DNA of 53,526 nt from an uncultured Lachnospiraceae bacterium (GTDB lineage: Bacteria > Bacillota > Clostridia > Lachnospirales > Lachnospiraceae). The notes below the pieces were generated by a model, which saw only the letters and a list, made by a program, of their open reading frames with translations, was not told the origin of the DNA and searched no databases. Positions 40,281-50,183 of the stretch are shown here, piece by piece. Every line of letters begins with the position of its first letter. The stretch's first letter is position 1. Both the position numbers and the translations under genes were made by a program. The stretch covers positions 1 to 53,526 of the forward strand of contig CADBEN010000014.1 of assembly GCA_902793685.1 (NCBI GenBank). The letters run 5' to 3'.

Positions 40281-43200
40281 TTACTCTTCGTCGTCGTCGC
40301 GCTTCTTAAAGCCGAACAGCGCTCCGAACATGGCGAGCATCGCGAAGAGCATCGGGATCGCTCTGCCTGCCGGCTCACCGGTCTTCGGCAGTGCGCCCGG
40401 CACCGGTGCCTCAGGAATCACAGGCGTTCCGGGATCTGCCGGCGTCGAAGGCGTCGGGGTGCGTCCGCCGGGACCGCCGGGACCGCCGCCGCCAGGTGTG
40501 TTGCTGCCGCCTCCGCCGGTAGTACGGTCATACTCGTTGGTGAACGCAATGTCAAGCTTGCTTCCGGGCACGCCGTCTTCCGTCGTGACGGTGGAAATGG
40601 TCTCGCTGCCGTTCTTCTTCAGGGTGACCGTCTCCTTCAGCCTGCCGTCCTCCACCTTCACCTCCACGGTGATCTCGTAGTAGTCCTTGGAGTAGGTGTA
40701 GTACTTTGCGCCTCCGTCGATCTCGGTGATCTTGTACTTGTAGGTTCCTGCCTTATCGTACTCGATCTTTCCGAACTCCTCGGAGCCCTCGCCGGTGACG
40801 CTGACCTCGATGTAGTAGTTTCCGTCACTGTCCTTCTTGACCGTGGTGCCCTTCGGGAACAGGTCTGTTCCGTTCATTCCGGTCATCCGGAAGGTGAAGG
40901 TCTCGTCGGTGGTGATGGTGCCTCTCTTGATCTTAATGATCTTCTCCACCGGCGGGTCGATCCAGACCGGATTCATCAGCTCGTGCTTGTTCGTGATGCT
41001 GACGGTCCAGGTGCCGGTATCATCCTGCTCATAGACCGCGTCTTCCGCGGTGTAGTACTTCAGGTCGTCCTTCTTCACTTCCTTCTCTTCCGCGGTCCAG
41101 GTGACCTTGACGTCATCGTCCAGGCCGAAGAGGTGCGCCACCTTGCCGGCAGCTTCCTTGACCGCATCGATCAGGTCGTTGAAGATGCTGCCGTCAAGCA
41201 GCTCGCCGTCCTCATCGAATGCGTCGCTCACGGACGCGTCGCTGAAGGATGCCGTCTTCGCCTTGCTGCCGGAAGCAGTGTCAGCGAAGGATGCGGATGC
41301 GTTGGTGACTGCCTCGGATGCGGATGCGTCGCTGATGGTTGCCACGAGCTCCTTGTCGAGGTCGATGAACGCGGTGAAGCTGTTCTCATCGTCCAGCGTG
41401 ACCGTCGTGAACGGCTTGTCCTCACGCTCGCCGTCCAGCTCTCTGTAGATGTCGAAGCTGACCTGCTTCGGACGGAATCCGTCGTAGTCGTCCTCGTCAT
41501 CCCAGACCTTCTCGACCTTGAGCTTGTCCTTGGTGATCTCGCGGTTGATGAAGTTCACGTAGGAGACCTTGTCCTTGCGGATGGTTCCCTCGCCGCCGAA
41601 GACCACAGGCGTGTACAGGTTCTCGCCTTCCTTCTCGGTCACGGTGTAGGTCGCGCCTGCCGGCAGTCCGACGATGCGGATGATCTCGTTCGCCTTGAGG
41701 GTGATGCCCTCGACGCCGTCGACGTATGCCTTGCCGTCCTTGAAGTTCACCGTTCCGGTGATCTTTCCTTCGGTCTTGGTCTCGTCGTAGTTCTTGGAGT
41801 ACGCGGTGTAGAACGCTGCCTCGACATCCAGCGGTTCGCCGTCCTCCTTCGTGACTTCTACGAGGAAGGTATAAGGCGTATCGCCGTGCTCGCTGTCGAT
41901 CTCGTCCTTCGTCGCGACGTTCATGAGCTTCTTGATCGCCAGGTCGCCGGCGTCGGTGCGGTTGATCAGGACGACGTTGGTCTTATCCGGGTCATCCGGG
42001 TCAGCGTCGCTCTTGGATGCAAGGGTGAAGCCTTCCGGTGCGTCAGTCTCTTCGACGGTGTAGCTGATCTCCGTGCCGAGGTAGTACTTCGGCAGGTTCT
42101 CGAAGGTGTAGCTCCACTTGGTGGCGTCGCTCACCGTCGCGATGTTCTTCTGATCGTCGTTGTACGGATAGACTACCATCTCGTCGCCGTCCACCGTCGC
42201 GGTACCGGTGATCTGAAGCGTCAGTTCCTCGCTTCTGGTCTCCAGACGGTCGTCCGCGTCGTCCCAGTACTTCAGGACGTCGTAGGTCCGGTTCTGGTAG
42301 AAGTTCGTGATGGTCGGGGTTGCCTTCTCACTGTCATAGGTGACCTCAGCCTCAAGGTAGCCCTTTCCGCTGTCGGTGACCTCGACCGTGACTTCGATCA
42401 CTCTGTCGAGATCGAAGGTGATGTACGGGTTGTCCTCGTAATTGTAATCAGTGCTGGTATCCGCCTCGGTGATCTTGAACTCGTAGGTTCCGACCTCGGT
42501 GAATTCAAGCCTGCTGAAGGTCGCCACGCCGTCGGCGTCGTTTGCCACGGTTTCGACGGTCTCAGCGTCAGAGCCGCTTGCCAGCGTGAAGCTGAACTGG
42601 CCTTCGTGGATCTCTGCCGGGCCTTCCAGAGCCTTCCTGACCTTCAGGGCAGTATCGCCATCCAGGACTGCCGGTTCCGGACTGTACTTGTTCTCGATCT
42701 CCGTCTTGACCGGCTTGACCGTCATGGTGCCGTCGCCGTTGTCGGTCGCTTCGATCGTGACTGTATGCTCGGTGGTGTCAAGCGTCCAGCCATCGCCTTC
42801 CGTATGCCAGTCAGGCTCGGTCTCCTTCACCGTGTAGGTGTAGGTTCCCTCTCTGTGGAAGGTGATCTTGCCGAAGTCGATGATCTGCGTCTCGGCCTTG
42901 CTGAAGGTCGCACTGCCGGTGGTGTTCTCTGCTCCGTCCTTCTCCGGCAGCGGTGCGTCCGCAGGATTGACTGCCGCGATCTTGAACTCGAAGGTCTTCG
43001 GCTGCCACTCGGTTCCGTCCGCAATGTGCTCGGTCACGACGGTCTTCGTGAGGATCGCGCCGCCCTCGGTGGAGGTGTCATCCTCACCGGTGGGCTCGTA
43101 CTTGTTGACGATCTCCGCACAGGTCGGGACTGCTGTCAGCGTGCCCTTTCCGTCGTCGGTAACTTCGATCGTGACTTCCTTCTCCTCAAGGTCGAAGGTC

Positions 43201-46200
43201 CAGCCATCGCCTTCCTTATGCCAGTCGGGCTCGATCTCCTGAAGGACGTACCTGTAGGTTCCGGCCTTTCTGTAGCTCAGGATGCCGAAGTCGATGATCT
43301 GGGTCTCCTGCGGCTGGCTGAAGGTTGCCGTTCCGGTGATCGGGTTCGGGTCGACCTCGTCCGCGTCGGAAACAGTTGCCAGTGTGAAGGTAAAGGTCTT
43401 ATCCGCCCACGCGGTTCCGTATGCGTCGACCGTCTTCATGAGGACTGCGCCTTCCTCGGTGGAGGTGTCGTCCTCGCCGTAAGGCTCGTACTTGTTCTCG
43501 ACCTGTGCCGCGCCGCCTTCCACGACAGCGGTCAGGTGTCCCTTGCCGTCGTCGGTGACAGTGACCGTTACAGTCTTCGGCTCGTTGTCGCAGGTCCAGC
43601 CTTCGCCGCTCTCCGTGGTCTCAGTCAGCGTGTAGGTATAGGTTCCGGACTTCGTGTACTTCAGCTTACCGAAGCTGATGATCTGCTCACCGGCCTCATT
43701 GAAGGTCGCCTTTCCGTTGACCGGAGCTGCCTGTGCAGTCTCTCCCGCCGTTCCTTCTGCCGGTGCTTCCGCTGCGTCAGAAACGGTGGCCAGCGTGAAG
43801 TCGAAGGTCTTCGGTGCCCATGCGGTTCCTTCCGCGGTCACCGTCTTCTTCAGGACTGCGCCGGTATCGGTGGAGGTATCCAGCTCGCCTTCCGGCTTGT
43901 ACTCGTTGATGATCTCCTGCGTCACAGGCGTAGCAACCAGGTTGCCCTTGCCGTCATCCTCAACAGTAACAACAACAGTTACCGCCTTGCTTTCCGGCGT
44001 GCAGGTCCAGCCTTCGCCGCCGTCCTGTTTCTCAGTAATCGTGTAAGTGTAGGTACCTGCCTTCTTGAACTCGATCGTACCGAAGTCGATCGCACCAGTG
44101 TAGGTGCCGTCCTGGATCTGATCCTCGGTAACGGTGATCCGGCCCGTCGTCTGATACTCGCTTCTTCCCCTCTGTGCCGGGGCCAGCGGCGCGGTTCCGG
44201 TCGTATCGTCCTCGTAAACCGCGGAGCCTTCGCCGGCACTGATCTCAAAGACGAAGGTCTTGCCAGCAGCTCCAAGGCTTGTCTTGGGCTCGTCGGTCTT
44301 GACGGTCTTGTTCACCGCAACGGTGTCATTTCCGTCCGTATCCCAGGTGCCCGTCGGCTTGTAGGTATTGGTGATCTCGGCCACTTTGCCGCCTTCGACC
44401 TCAGCCTTCAGGGTTCCGTCCCTATTGTCGGTCACGACGATATTGACGGTCTTCGGTCCCTTGTTGTCACAGCTCCAGCCCTTCCACTCTTCGCCGGAGA
44501 GATCGGTCGTCTCCGTAACCTGGTAGGTGTACCGACCTGCCTGATTGAATGTGATCACGCCGAAATCGATGGTCAAAGTATCCGCTTTCTCGAATTTCGC
44601 GGTGCCGGTCGTGTTGTCGACCAGCTTGCCGTCAGAGCCTTCCACCTTCGGGAACGGTGCGTTTCCGAACGGTGTGATCTCAAACTCGAACTCCTTGGGC
44701 GCCCACTTCGTGCTTGTGGTACCTTCGATCTTGACGGTCTTCTTGAGAACCGGCGTCACGCTGGTGTCCAGCTTGCCCTCGGCAGCGTACTTATTGATGA
44801 TGACGACCTTCTCGGTCTGCACTCCCAGAGATCCGTCGCTGTTCTGAGTGACCTGGACAATAAATTTGTGCTCAGCATTGTCATATGTCCAGCCGTCATT
44901 CTTGCCGGTCGTAGTCTCCTTGACCTTGTAGGTATAGGTTCCTGTATGATCGAACGTAATCTTGCCAAAGTCAATCTGCTTCTGACCGACTTCAGTGAAG
45001 GTCGCGGTTCCATTCATGTTCACCACGCCGTCCTTCATCGGCATCGGAGCATCCTGCGGGTTTTCCGCCTCGATCACAAAGTCAAAGGTCTTCGGCGCCC
45101 ACCCGTTGTCTTTGGCTTCGACCTTCTTTGTGAGAACTTCACGTTCAAACGTATCCAGCTCGACTTTCGGGCCGTAGGTATTCGTGATCTCAGCTTCAGT
45201 CGTCACCGTGACGGCGAGCGTTCCATTCTGCTGCTTGTCGACCGTAACAACAACCTCGTGCGTTTTATTGTCGCAGATCCAGAGGTCATCACTCTGCGTG
45301 GTCTCCTTGACGTTGTACTTGTAGGTTCCTTTCTCTGTGTACACGATGGTACCGAAGTCGATCGTCTGTGTTCCTTTCTGGCTGAAGGTCGCGCTTCCGG
45401 TCGTAATATCCTTTCCGGTGCTGTCCTTCGCCAGCGGTGCTCCGTCAATCGCTTCGATCTTGAACTCAAAGGTCTTTTCGGGGAACCTAAGTTCCCTGGA
45501 CTCAACGGTCTTCGTCAGGATCGGCGTTACACTGGTATCCAGCACTTCCGGCTTATAGGTATTCGTGATCGTGACCTGTTCAGCTGTCGCGGTCAGAGTT
45601 CCGTCCAGATTGTCAACAACATTGACCGTGATTGTATGCGGCTCATTGTCATAGATCCAGGCGTCCTTATCCGCGCCGGCAGGCTTCTGTTCCGTTATAG
45701 TGTAGCTGTATTCACCAGCCTTCGTGTACTTAATGGTACCGAAGCCGATTTCCTGCGTTCCTGCCTGGTTGAAGGTTGCGGTGCCGGTGGTGTTCACTGC
45801 TCCGGCCTTCTCCGGCAGCGGTGCGTCCGCAGGATCGACTGCCGCGATCTTGAACTCGAAGGTCTTCGGCGCCCAGTCAGTACCGGCCGCTTCAACCGTC
45901 TTCTTAAGAATCGGCGTCGCATCGGTATCCAGCTTGCCTTCCGCCTTGTAGGTGTTCGTGATCGTATCGTCGTTCGTGTACTTAATATCTGCGGTGATGT
46001 TTCCGTCACCGTTCTCCGTAAGGGTCACAGTGGCAGTGATGTCACCGGACTTCGATACGCCGCCCGGAAGGGCAGAGGTCTCACTGATCCTGTAGGTCAG
46101 GGTCTTCGTGCCGACACCGTCTTTGTAATCAGCTGCATCGAAGTCGTCCTGCGTGACCTTGATCGACTTGAAGTTCTGGCTGCCATCAGCTGAGTAATCA

Positions 46201-49200
46201 AGGGTTTCGACCGCTTTGCCAGCTGCGTCATACAACGTGAACGTATACTTCTCGTCAGTCTTCCAGTCTCTGCCGACCAGTTTCTTGATGCCTGCCAGCT
46301 GGAATTCACCCTCCGCCTTGTAAGTGTTGGTGATCTTCAGCGGGTCGTTCTCATCATAGGTCGTATCATAATGATCAATCGGGGTTTCCTCGACAGTATA
46401 GACATAGGTGTATCCTTCCTTGTCATACTTCGGAAGAGAAGCAAAGGTATAGGTGTTGCCGCTCCAGGTCGGCGTCACGGATGCCGCTGCCGTTGCTTCG
46501 CCGGCTTCCGCAGTCACCTCTTCCTTCTGAGCCCCCGGCTTTTTGCTCATCCGATACAGGGTCAATGAGACTTCCGTCTCATTTTCATGGGTCTTGTCCG
46601 GATCCTTGTCCACCCAGATCTTTTCACCGGACACGTCGATGGTCTCTGTACGGGTGTTGGTGATATCTTTACCGGTGATGGTGTAATCCGTTCTGTCCCA
46701 GGGCTCCGCCGCATCGTCGTAGTAGATGTCGTAATCCGCGACATTCGCATACTTGCCCGCGACTTGGCTCTCTCTTACAGAATAGGTATACGGATAGCCG
46801 GAGCTGTCATACTTCGGAAGTCCGGAATATGAATAGGTATTTCCATTCCAGGAAACTGCGTACGAACCGCCGCCGGCCTGTCCCTTCTTGACCGTCTCGC
46901 TCTCCCGGTACAGGACCAGAGTGACATCCGTGCTGTTGTCGTGCTGCCTCGCGCTTTCGCCTTCCTTCCAGGTCTTAGTACCTGAGAATGAAGTGCTGCC
47001 TCTCAGGGTGTTAACAAAGTTTCTCCCGGTACTGTCAGGACGGGACTCATAATAATCTCCCTCTTCCAGATAGGTCGGCTTCTTTACCTCCTCAGAGACC
47101 GAGTACTTGTATTCGTAGCGCTCGTCATTATATCTGGGCAGGTTTTCAAACTTATAAGTGTCCCCTGTCCAGGCCGGCACAAGATCCAAATCCTCTCTGA
47201 CGTTCTGTCCGTCAATAAGTGAGGACCTGCTCAGTTTGACGATCAGTTCCTCAGCATTGTTATGCTGATACTTTCCGCCGTCGTTCCAGGTCTTCTTTCC
47301 CTGGACCGTGATCATCTCCTGATTCAACGTGTTTACGATATCGAAGAAATTGCCGTCACCGTCTTTGTCCAGATAGGTCGTGGTAAACCCTGCGACGCTT
47401 CCCTCTTCGATCTCATACTTATACGCTTTGCCGTCTTCATCGTATTTCGGAACGTCCTTAATGGTGAAGATGTTACCGTCCCAGCTGAGTCTCGTATCCT
47501 TGTCATACTCATACTCAGTTCTATTTCCGGATTCGTCAATCTGATACAGGTTCAGAGCCAGAGCCTCGTTCGCAACGTGCTTCGTGTCTCCGGCAATCCA
47601 GGTCTTCGTGCCTACGATATCCCAGTCCAGCGTATTTTTGACCGTATAGTTCTGCGCCACGCCGTTCGGTGTATACTGTACGTCGATCCAGTGGTCAGTA
47701 CGGGTCGCTGCATGTGCATTAATGGCATAATACTGCGCCGGGAGATATACATCTACAACGCCTTTTTCTCGCTGGTAGAAAGTAATATTCTCAACACCTG
47801 TCCGGCCATTTCCGGTCCATCCCGTCTTCTCGACTGTCAGTTCTCCACTTTCTTCAAGCCCGGAAAGATCTATCTCCTTTCCGTCGATCTTGATCGTCTG
47901 GATATGATAGCCTGTATTCGGAGTCATGGTGATCACCTTCGGCTCACCATAGTTTCTGTATCTCCATTCACCCTGCTCAGAAATGGTGCCTCCGGTACCT
48001 CCGGCTGTCAGATCATTCACTGTAGTCTTCAGGGCAAAGGGCTTAATCTCCGTACATATACCTGTTCCGCAGCTATAACCGGTCCAGCGGATGTTAAATC
48101 CTTCCTCACTGAGATTCGCTCTTGCCACTAATCCGGAGTTTAAGCTATACGGCGTATCCTGATCAAGTGCATAAGCGCGGACGCTTCCATCCTCCTGCTG
48201 CTTAAACGCTGTATAGGTAACCTTTGTAGGATTTGTACCCTTCAGCGGCAGTGTATAGAAGGTATCTTCGATTCCTTCCAGAAGATATATACTCTCCTGC
48301 CTTCCGCCTGCGTTTTTCCCGGCAGTTACGTCAAGATCTACAAAAGACAACAGGGTCTGGCCGGAAGTGACCCCAGGGACTTTAAAATTCATGTCCATGG
48401 AAATACCGCCGATTCCGCCGCCGCCGGGTCCGGCCTCGAGGTTGTGTTGGCCGTTTTCTTTCATGATAACCTGGCCGGTTCCCTGGTTAATCTTATAAAT
48501 ACTGACATTGGAGACCGTCATAACTACTGGAAGCGTACTTCCAGTTGATGTTCCGTCCAGGATCGTTACGGCATCAGGAAATGTCAGCGTATAATAGTGG
48601 TCTGTTTCTACCAGTGCATTCTTTAATGTGTTAAGATTCGGGTAAATTTTTGTATCCGGATTAAACGAGATACTGGACCCGTTTTTTTTGAAACGCGAAT
48701 CGCCGGAGTTTGCGGCAACCCGGTTCCCGTCCTTGTCGTATTCCTGGAAAGTTGCTTTGCTGATAGCCAGCTTTCCAGGATTAAACACTGCCTGAGTAGC
48801 TTCGATCCAGTCTGTCTGCAGTCCCGGCTGAATATGCCAGTCTGAGCCTCCGGTCACATCTACCGTGGCCTTTGAACTCGTTGCCACATCCAGGACTGCG
48901 TCGGAGATCGTCGCAGGATACTTATAATCGTCCTCGATTTCACCCTGAATGATTTCCACATCATCATATCCGGGCACAGGGACTTCCTGCACAGTGTACT
49001 TGATCTCTTTGCCTTCGCTGTCATATCTCGGTACATCCTCGAAGGAGCCCTTCCAGTTTCCTTCTTCATCCGGGGTAATGGTAAGAGTCTGGACGACTTC
49101 ATCCCCGTTCTTCAGCTGCACAACAACACTTGCAGGCCGTTTCCCCTCGGCGTTGTTACCGTCCTGCCACGTTTTTTCAATATCAATGGTAATCTTCTGA

Positions 49201-49304
49201 TCCACATCCGGTGCTGCAAACGTGTTGACCGGAAGACCGGTGACCAGCATCATGGCGCTGAGTGCAGATGCAAGACACCGTTTGAATTGTCTGTATCTGT
49301 TCAT
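40281..49304 (-). CDS. Giant LPKTG-anchored surface protein with Cna_B and FctA/Spy0128-type modules
   Basis: A 3007-residue adhesin- or pilin-like protein. Layout: signal peptide (1-31, ending NTFAA); one Cna_B module (about 36-112); a unique region of about 400 residues (about 160-560) that may be the binding tip; about four Cna_B modules (about 560-990; GTKTW and YTVxE motifs); an FctA-like module (about 1000-1110); nine diverged tandem FctA/Spy0128-like modules (about 1110-2340); Cna_B-like modules with an inserted Ser/Ala-rich segment (about 2340-2800); a final FctA-like module; a Gly/Pro linker; and LPKTG (2972-2976), a hydrophobic helix and KKRDDDEE. Cna_B and FctA modules usually form Lys-Asn isopeptide bonds. 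GGAGGG precedes the start. No sortase gene is in the window. Confidence 0.93.
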   Translation of the reverse strand: MNRYRQFKRCLASALSAMMLVTGLPVNTFAAPDVDQKITIDIEKTWQDGNNAEGKRPASVVVQLKNGDEVVQTLTITPDEEGNWKGSFEDVPRYDSEGKEIKYTVQEVPVPGYDDVEIIQGEIEDDYKYPATISDAVLDVATSSKATVDVTGGSDWHIQPGLQTDWIEATQAVFNPGKLAISKATFQEYDKDGNRVAANSGDSRFKKNGSSISFNPDTKIYPNLNTLKNALVETDHYYTLTFPDAVTILDGTSTGSTLPVVMTVSNVSIYKINQGTGQVIMKENGQHNLEAGPGGGGIGGISMDMNFKVPGVTSGQTLLSFVDLDVTAGKNAGGRQESIYLLEGIEDTFYTLPLKGTNPTKVTYTAFKQQEDGSVRAYALDQDTPYSLNSGLVARANLSEEGFNIRWTGYSCGTGICTEIKPFALKTTVNDLTAGGTGGTISEQGEWRYRNYGEPKVITMTPNTGYHIQTIKIDGKEIDLSGLEESGELTVEKTGWTGNGRTGVENITFYQREKGVVDVYLPAQYYAINAHAATRTDHWIDVQYTPNGVAQNYTVKNTLDWDIVGTKTWIAGDTKHVANEALALNLYQIDESGNRTEYEYDKDTRLSWDGNIFTIKDVPKYDEDGKAYKYEIEEGSVAGFTTTYLDKDGDGNFFDIVNTLNQEMITVQGKKTWNDGGKYQHNNAEELIVKLSRSSLIDGQNVREDLDLVPAWTGDTYKFENLPRYNDERYEYKYSVSEEVKKPTYLEEGDYYESRPDSTGRNFVNTLRGSTSFSGTKTWKEGESARQHDNSTDVTLVLYRESETVKKGQAGGGSYAVSWNGNTYSYSGLPKYDSSGYPYTYSVRESQVAGKYANVADYDIYYDDAAEPWDRTDYTITGKDITNTRTETIDVSGEKIWVDKDPDKTHENETEVSLTLYRMSKKPGAQKEEVTAEAGEATAAASVTPTWSGNTYTFASLPKYDKEGYTYVYTVEETPIDHYDTTYDENDPLKITNTYKAEGEFQLAGIKKLVGRDWKTDEKYTFTLYDAAGKAVETLDYSADGSQNFKSIKVTQDDFDAADYKDGVGTKTLTYRISETSALPGGVSKSGDITATVTLTENGDGNITADIKYTNDDTITNTYKAEGKLDTDATPILKKTVEAAGTDWAPKTFEFKIAAVDPADAPLPEKAGAVNTTGTATFNQAGTQEIGFGTIKYTKAGEYSYTITEQKPAGADKDAWIYDNEPHTITVNVVDNLDGTLTATAEQVTITNTYKPEVLDTSVTPILTKTVESRELRFPEKTFEFKIEAIDGAPLAKDSTGKDITTGSATFSQKGTQTIDFGTIVYTEKGTYKYNVKETTQSDDLWICDNKTHEVVVTVDKQQNGTLAVTVTTEAEITNTYGPKVELDTFEREVLTKKVEAKDNGWAPKTFDFVIEAENPQDAPMPMKDGVVNMNGTATFTEVGQKQIDFGKITFDHTGTYTYKVKETTTGKNDGWTYDNAEHKFIVQVTQNSDGSLGVQTEKVVIINKYAAEGKLDTSVTPVLKKTVKIEGTTSTKWAPKEFEFEITPFGNAPFPKVEGSDGKLVDNTTGTAKFEKADTLTIDFGVITFNQAGRYTYQVTETTDLSGEEWKGWSCDNKGPKTVNIVVTDNRDGTLKAEVEGGKVAEITNTYKPTGTWDTDGNDTVAVNKTVKTDEPKTSLGAAGKTFVFEISAGEGSAVYEDDTTGTAPLAPAQRGRSEYQTTGRITVTEDQIQDGTYTGAIDFGTIEFKKAGTYTYTITEKQDGGEGWTCTPESKAVTVVVTVEDDGKGNLVATPVTQEIINEYKPEGELDTSTDTGAVLKKTVTAEGTAWAPKTFDFTLATVSDAAEAPAEGTAGETAQAAPVNGKATFNEAGEQIISFGKLKYTKSGTYTYTLTETTESGEGWTCDNEPKTVTVTVTDDGKGHLTAVVEGGAAQVENKYEPYGEDDTSTEEGAVLMKTVDAYGTAWADKTFTFTLATVSDADEVDPNPITGTATFSQPQETQIIDFGILSYRKAGTYRYVLQEIEPDWHKEGDGWTFDLEEKEVTIEVTDDGKGTLTAVPTCAEIVNKYEPTGEDDTSTEGGAILTKTVVTEHIADGTEWQPKTFEFKIAAVNPADAPLPEKDGAENTTGSATFSKAETQIIDFGKITFHREGTYTYTVKETEPDWHTEGDGWTLDTTEHTVTIEATDNGDGTMTVKPVKTEIENKYSPEPAVLDGDTALKVRKALEGPAEIHEGQFSFTLASGSDAETVETVANDADGVATFSRLEFTEVGTYEFKITEADTSTDYNYEDNPYITFDLDRVIEVTVEVTDSGKGYLEAEVTYDSEKATPTITNFYQNRTYDVLKYWDDADDRLETRSEELTLQITGTATVDGDEMVVYPYNDDQKNIATVSDATKWSYTFENLPKYYLGTEISYTVEETDAPEGFTLASKSDADPDDPDKTNVVLINRTDAGDLAIKKLMNVATKDEIDSEHGDTPYTFLVEVTKEDGEPLDVEAAFYTAYSKNYDETKTEGKITGTVNFKDGKAYVDGVEGITLKANEIIRIVGLPAGATYTVTEKEGENLYTPVVFGGEGTIRKDKVSYVNFINREITKDKLKVEKVWDDEDDYDGFRPKQVSFDIYRELDGEREDKPFTTVTLDDENSFTAFIDLDKELVATISDASASEAVTNASASFADTASGSKAKTASFSDASVSDAFDEDGELLDGSIFNDLIDAVKEAAGKVAHLFGLDDDVKVTWTAEEKEVKKDDLKYYTAEDAVYEQDDTGTWTVSITNKHELMNPVWIDPPVEKIIKIKRGTITTDETFTFRMTGMNGTDLFPKGTTVKKDSDGNYYIEVSVTGEGSEEFGKIEYDKAGTYKYKITEIDGGAKYYTYSKDYYEITVEVKVEDGRLKETVTLKKNGSETISTVTTEDGVPGSKLDIAFTNEYDRTTGGGGSNTPGGGGPGGPGGRTPTPSTPADPGTPVIPEAPVPGALPKTGEPAGRAIPMLFAMLAMFGALFGFKKRDDDEE
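42270..46330 (-). repeat. Tandem FctA/Spy0128-like modules within the giant surface protein
   Basis: About ten units of roughly 105-145 codons. Each unit begins near LDT-x-KKTV, continues WAPKTFxF, then xIDFGxITYxxxGTYTYxVxE, GWxxDN and VTVxVTDxxDGTLxA, and ends ITNTYKPEG. Copies are diverged, several with loop insertions, so most are old duplications. Near-identical blocks (for example DADAPLPEK-type stretches at about 42950 and 45820) point to local gene conversion. Confidence 0.85.
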
Positions 49305-49520
49305 ATTCCCTCCGTATCATGGAATTCCTGATTCCTTTTAAATCCTGCTTTCCCCTTCTCGAGCCTCAGGGAGGCAAAGAGTCCCGAACCTGTCCGGGAT
49401 CTTTATTATTTATGCTTCCCGGACATCGGAGCCGCGCCGGGCTTCGGCAGCTCCCCGGACCGCGGCATGCCGCAGGCCATGTCCCGGACCTGCATCTCCG
49501 CCGTGTTTTTCCTGTATCTC

Positions 49521-50183
49521 TCATGCTTCTTTCCTCACTACATTCATGTTGATGCCCACCTGGCCGCGCCTTCGGATCAGTACGTCCTCGCAGCCCGCCG
49601 CCTTCAGGGAAGATGAGAGGTCCGCAAGGATGTTCCGGAGATAAGACTTGTGGTTCCTGTCCCCCTGCCAGAGGTACTGCTCGATCTCGTCTGTGCTGAA
49701 AACTGTGCCGTTCCGGACAATCAGGTATTTCATCAGGGTCCTGGTCTTGCTGTATTTGAAATCCAGGATTTTTTCTCCTGCCATGACCTCCTGGTTCTCC
49801 AGAAGCTTGATCCGTGTCTTCGGGCCCGGTTCATACCGCAGCCGGGAAAGCTCTTCCCCGATGATCTCCTCGGTGATCGGCTCTGAAAGATACCCGCTGG
49901 GGCGGAGCTTGATGGCATCCGCCGCGTACTGATTGCTGTCCGCCATGAAGATCAGGTTCAGCTTCGGGAACATTCCGCTAAGGACGCGGCCCAGGATGAT
50001 GCCGTTCAGCGGTTCCATCTCGATCCGGAGAAACGCGACGTCCGGGACCAGGTCCCTTACCGCTTCCAGAAGCCTGTCCGTATCCTGAAACAGACGGACT
50101 GATGCATCCGGCCTTGCCTTGAGAACCGCGGACTTCAAAAATTCCAGTTTCTGGTTATCCCGATCCAGTATGATCACTTTCAT
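49521..50183 (-). CDS. Transcription factor with degenerate receiver domain and winged helix
   Basis: A 220-residue protein. Residues 1-115 have the fold of a response-regulator receiver (VIILDRDN, then PDVAFLRIEMEPLNG), but Arg53 replaces the phosphoacceptor Asp and Glu101 stands at the conserved Lys (YLSEPI for YLxKPI). The C-terminal domain (about 125-220; FKYSKTRTLMKYLIVRNG, then KSYLRNILADL and VLIRRRGQVGIN) resembles the OmpR/SARP winged helix. It lies between two surface-protein genes on the same strand, and no kinase is near. The start is uncertain: an ATG nine codons upstream (50210) is also possible. Confidence 0.78.
   Translation of the reverse strand: MKVIILDRDNQKLEFLKSAVLKARPDASVRLFQDTDRLLEAVRDLVPDVAFLRIEMEPLNGIILGRVLSGMFPKLNLIFMADSNQYAADAIKLRPSGYLSEPITEEIIGEELSRLRYEPGPKTRIKLLENQEVMAGEKILDFKYSKTRTLMKYLIVRNGTVFSTDEIEQYLWQGDRNHKSYLRNILADLSSSLKAAGCEDVLIRRRGQVGINMNVVRKEA

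Noticed and set aside
40206-46193. A 1995-codon open frame on the plus strand across the giant surface-protein gene
   Set aside because: It is exactly in register with the sense codons, so its stops correspond to TTA, CTA and TCA. It is open because the adhesin gene hardly uses those Leu and Ser codons. The translation has no recognisable domain, no good start and no Ig-repeat logic of its own.
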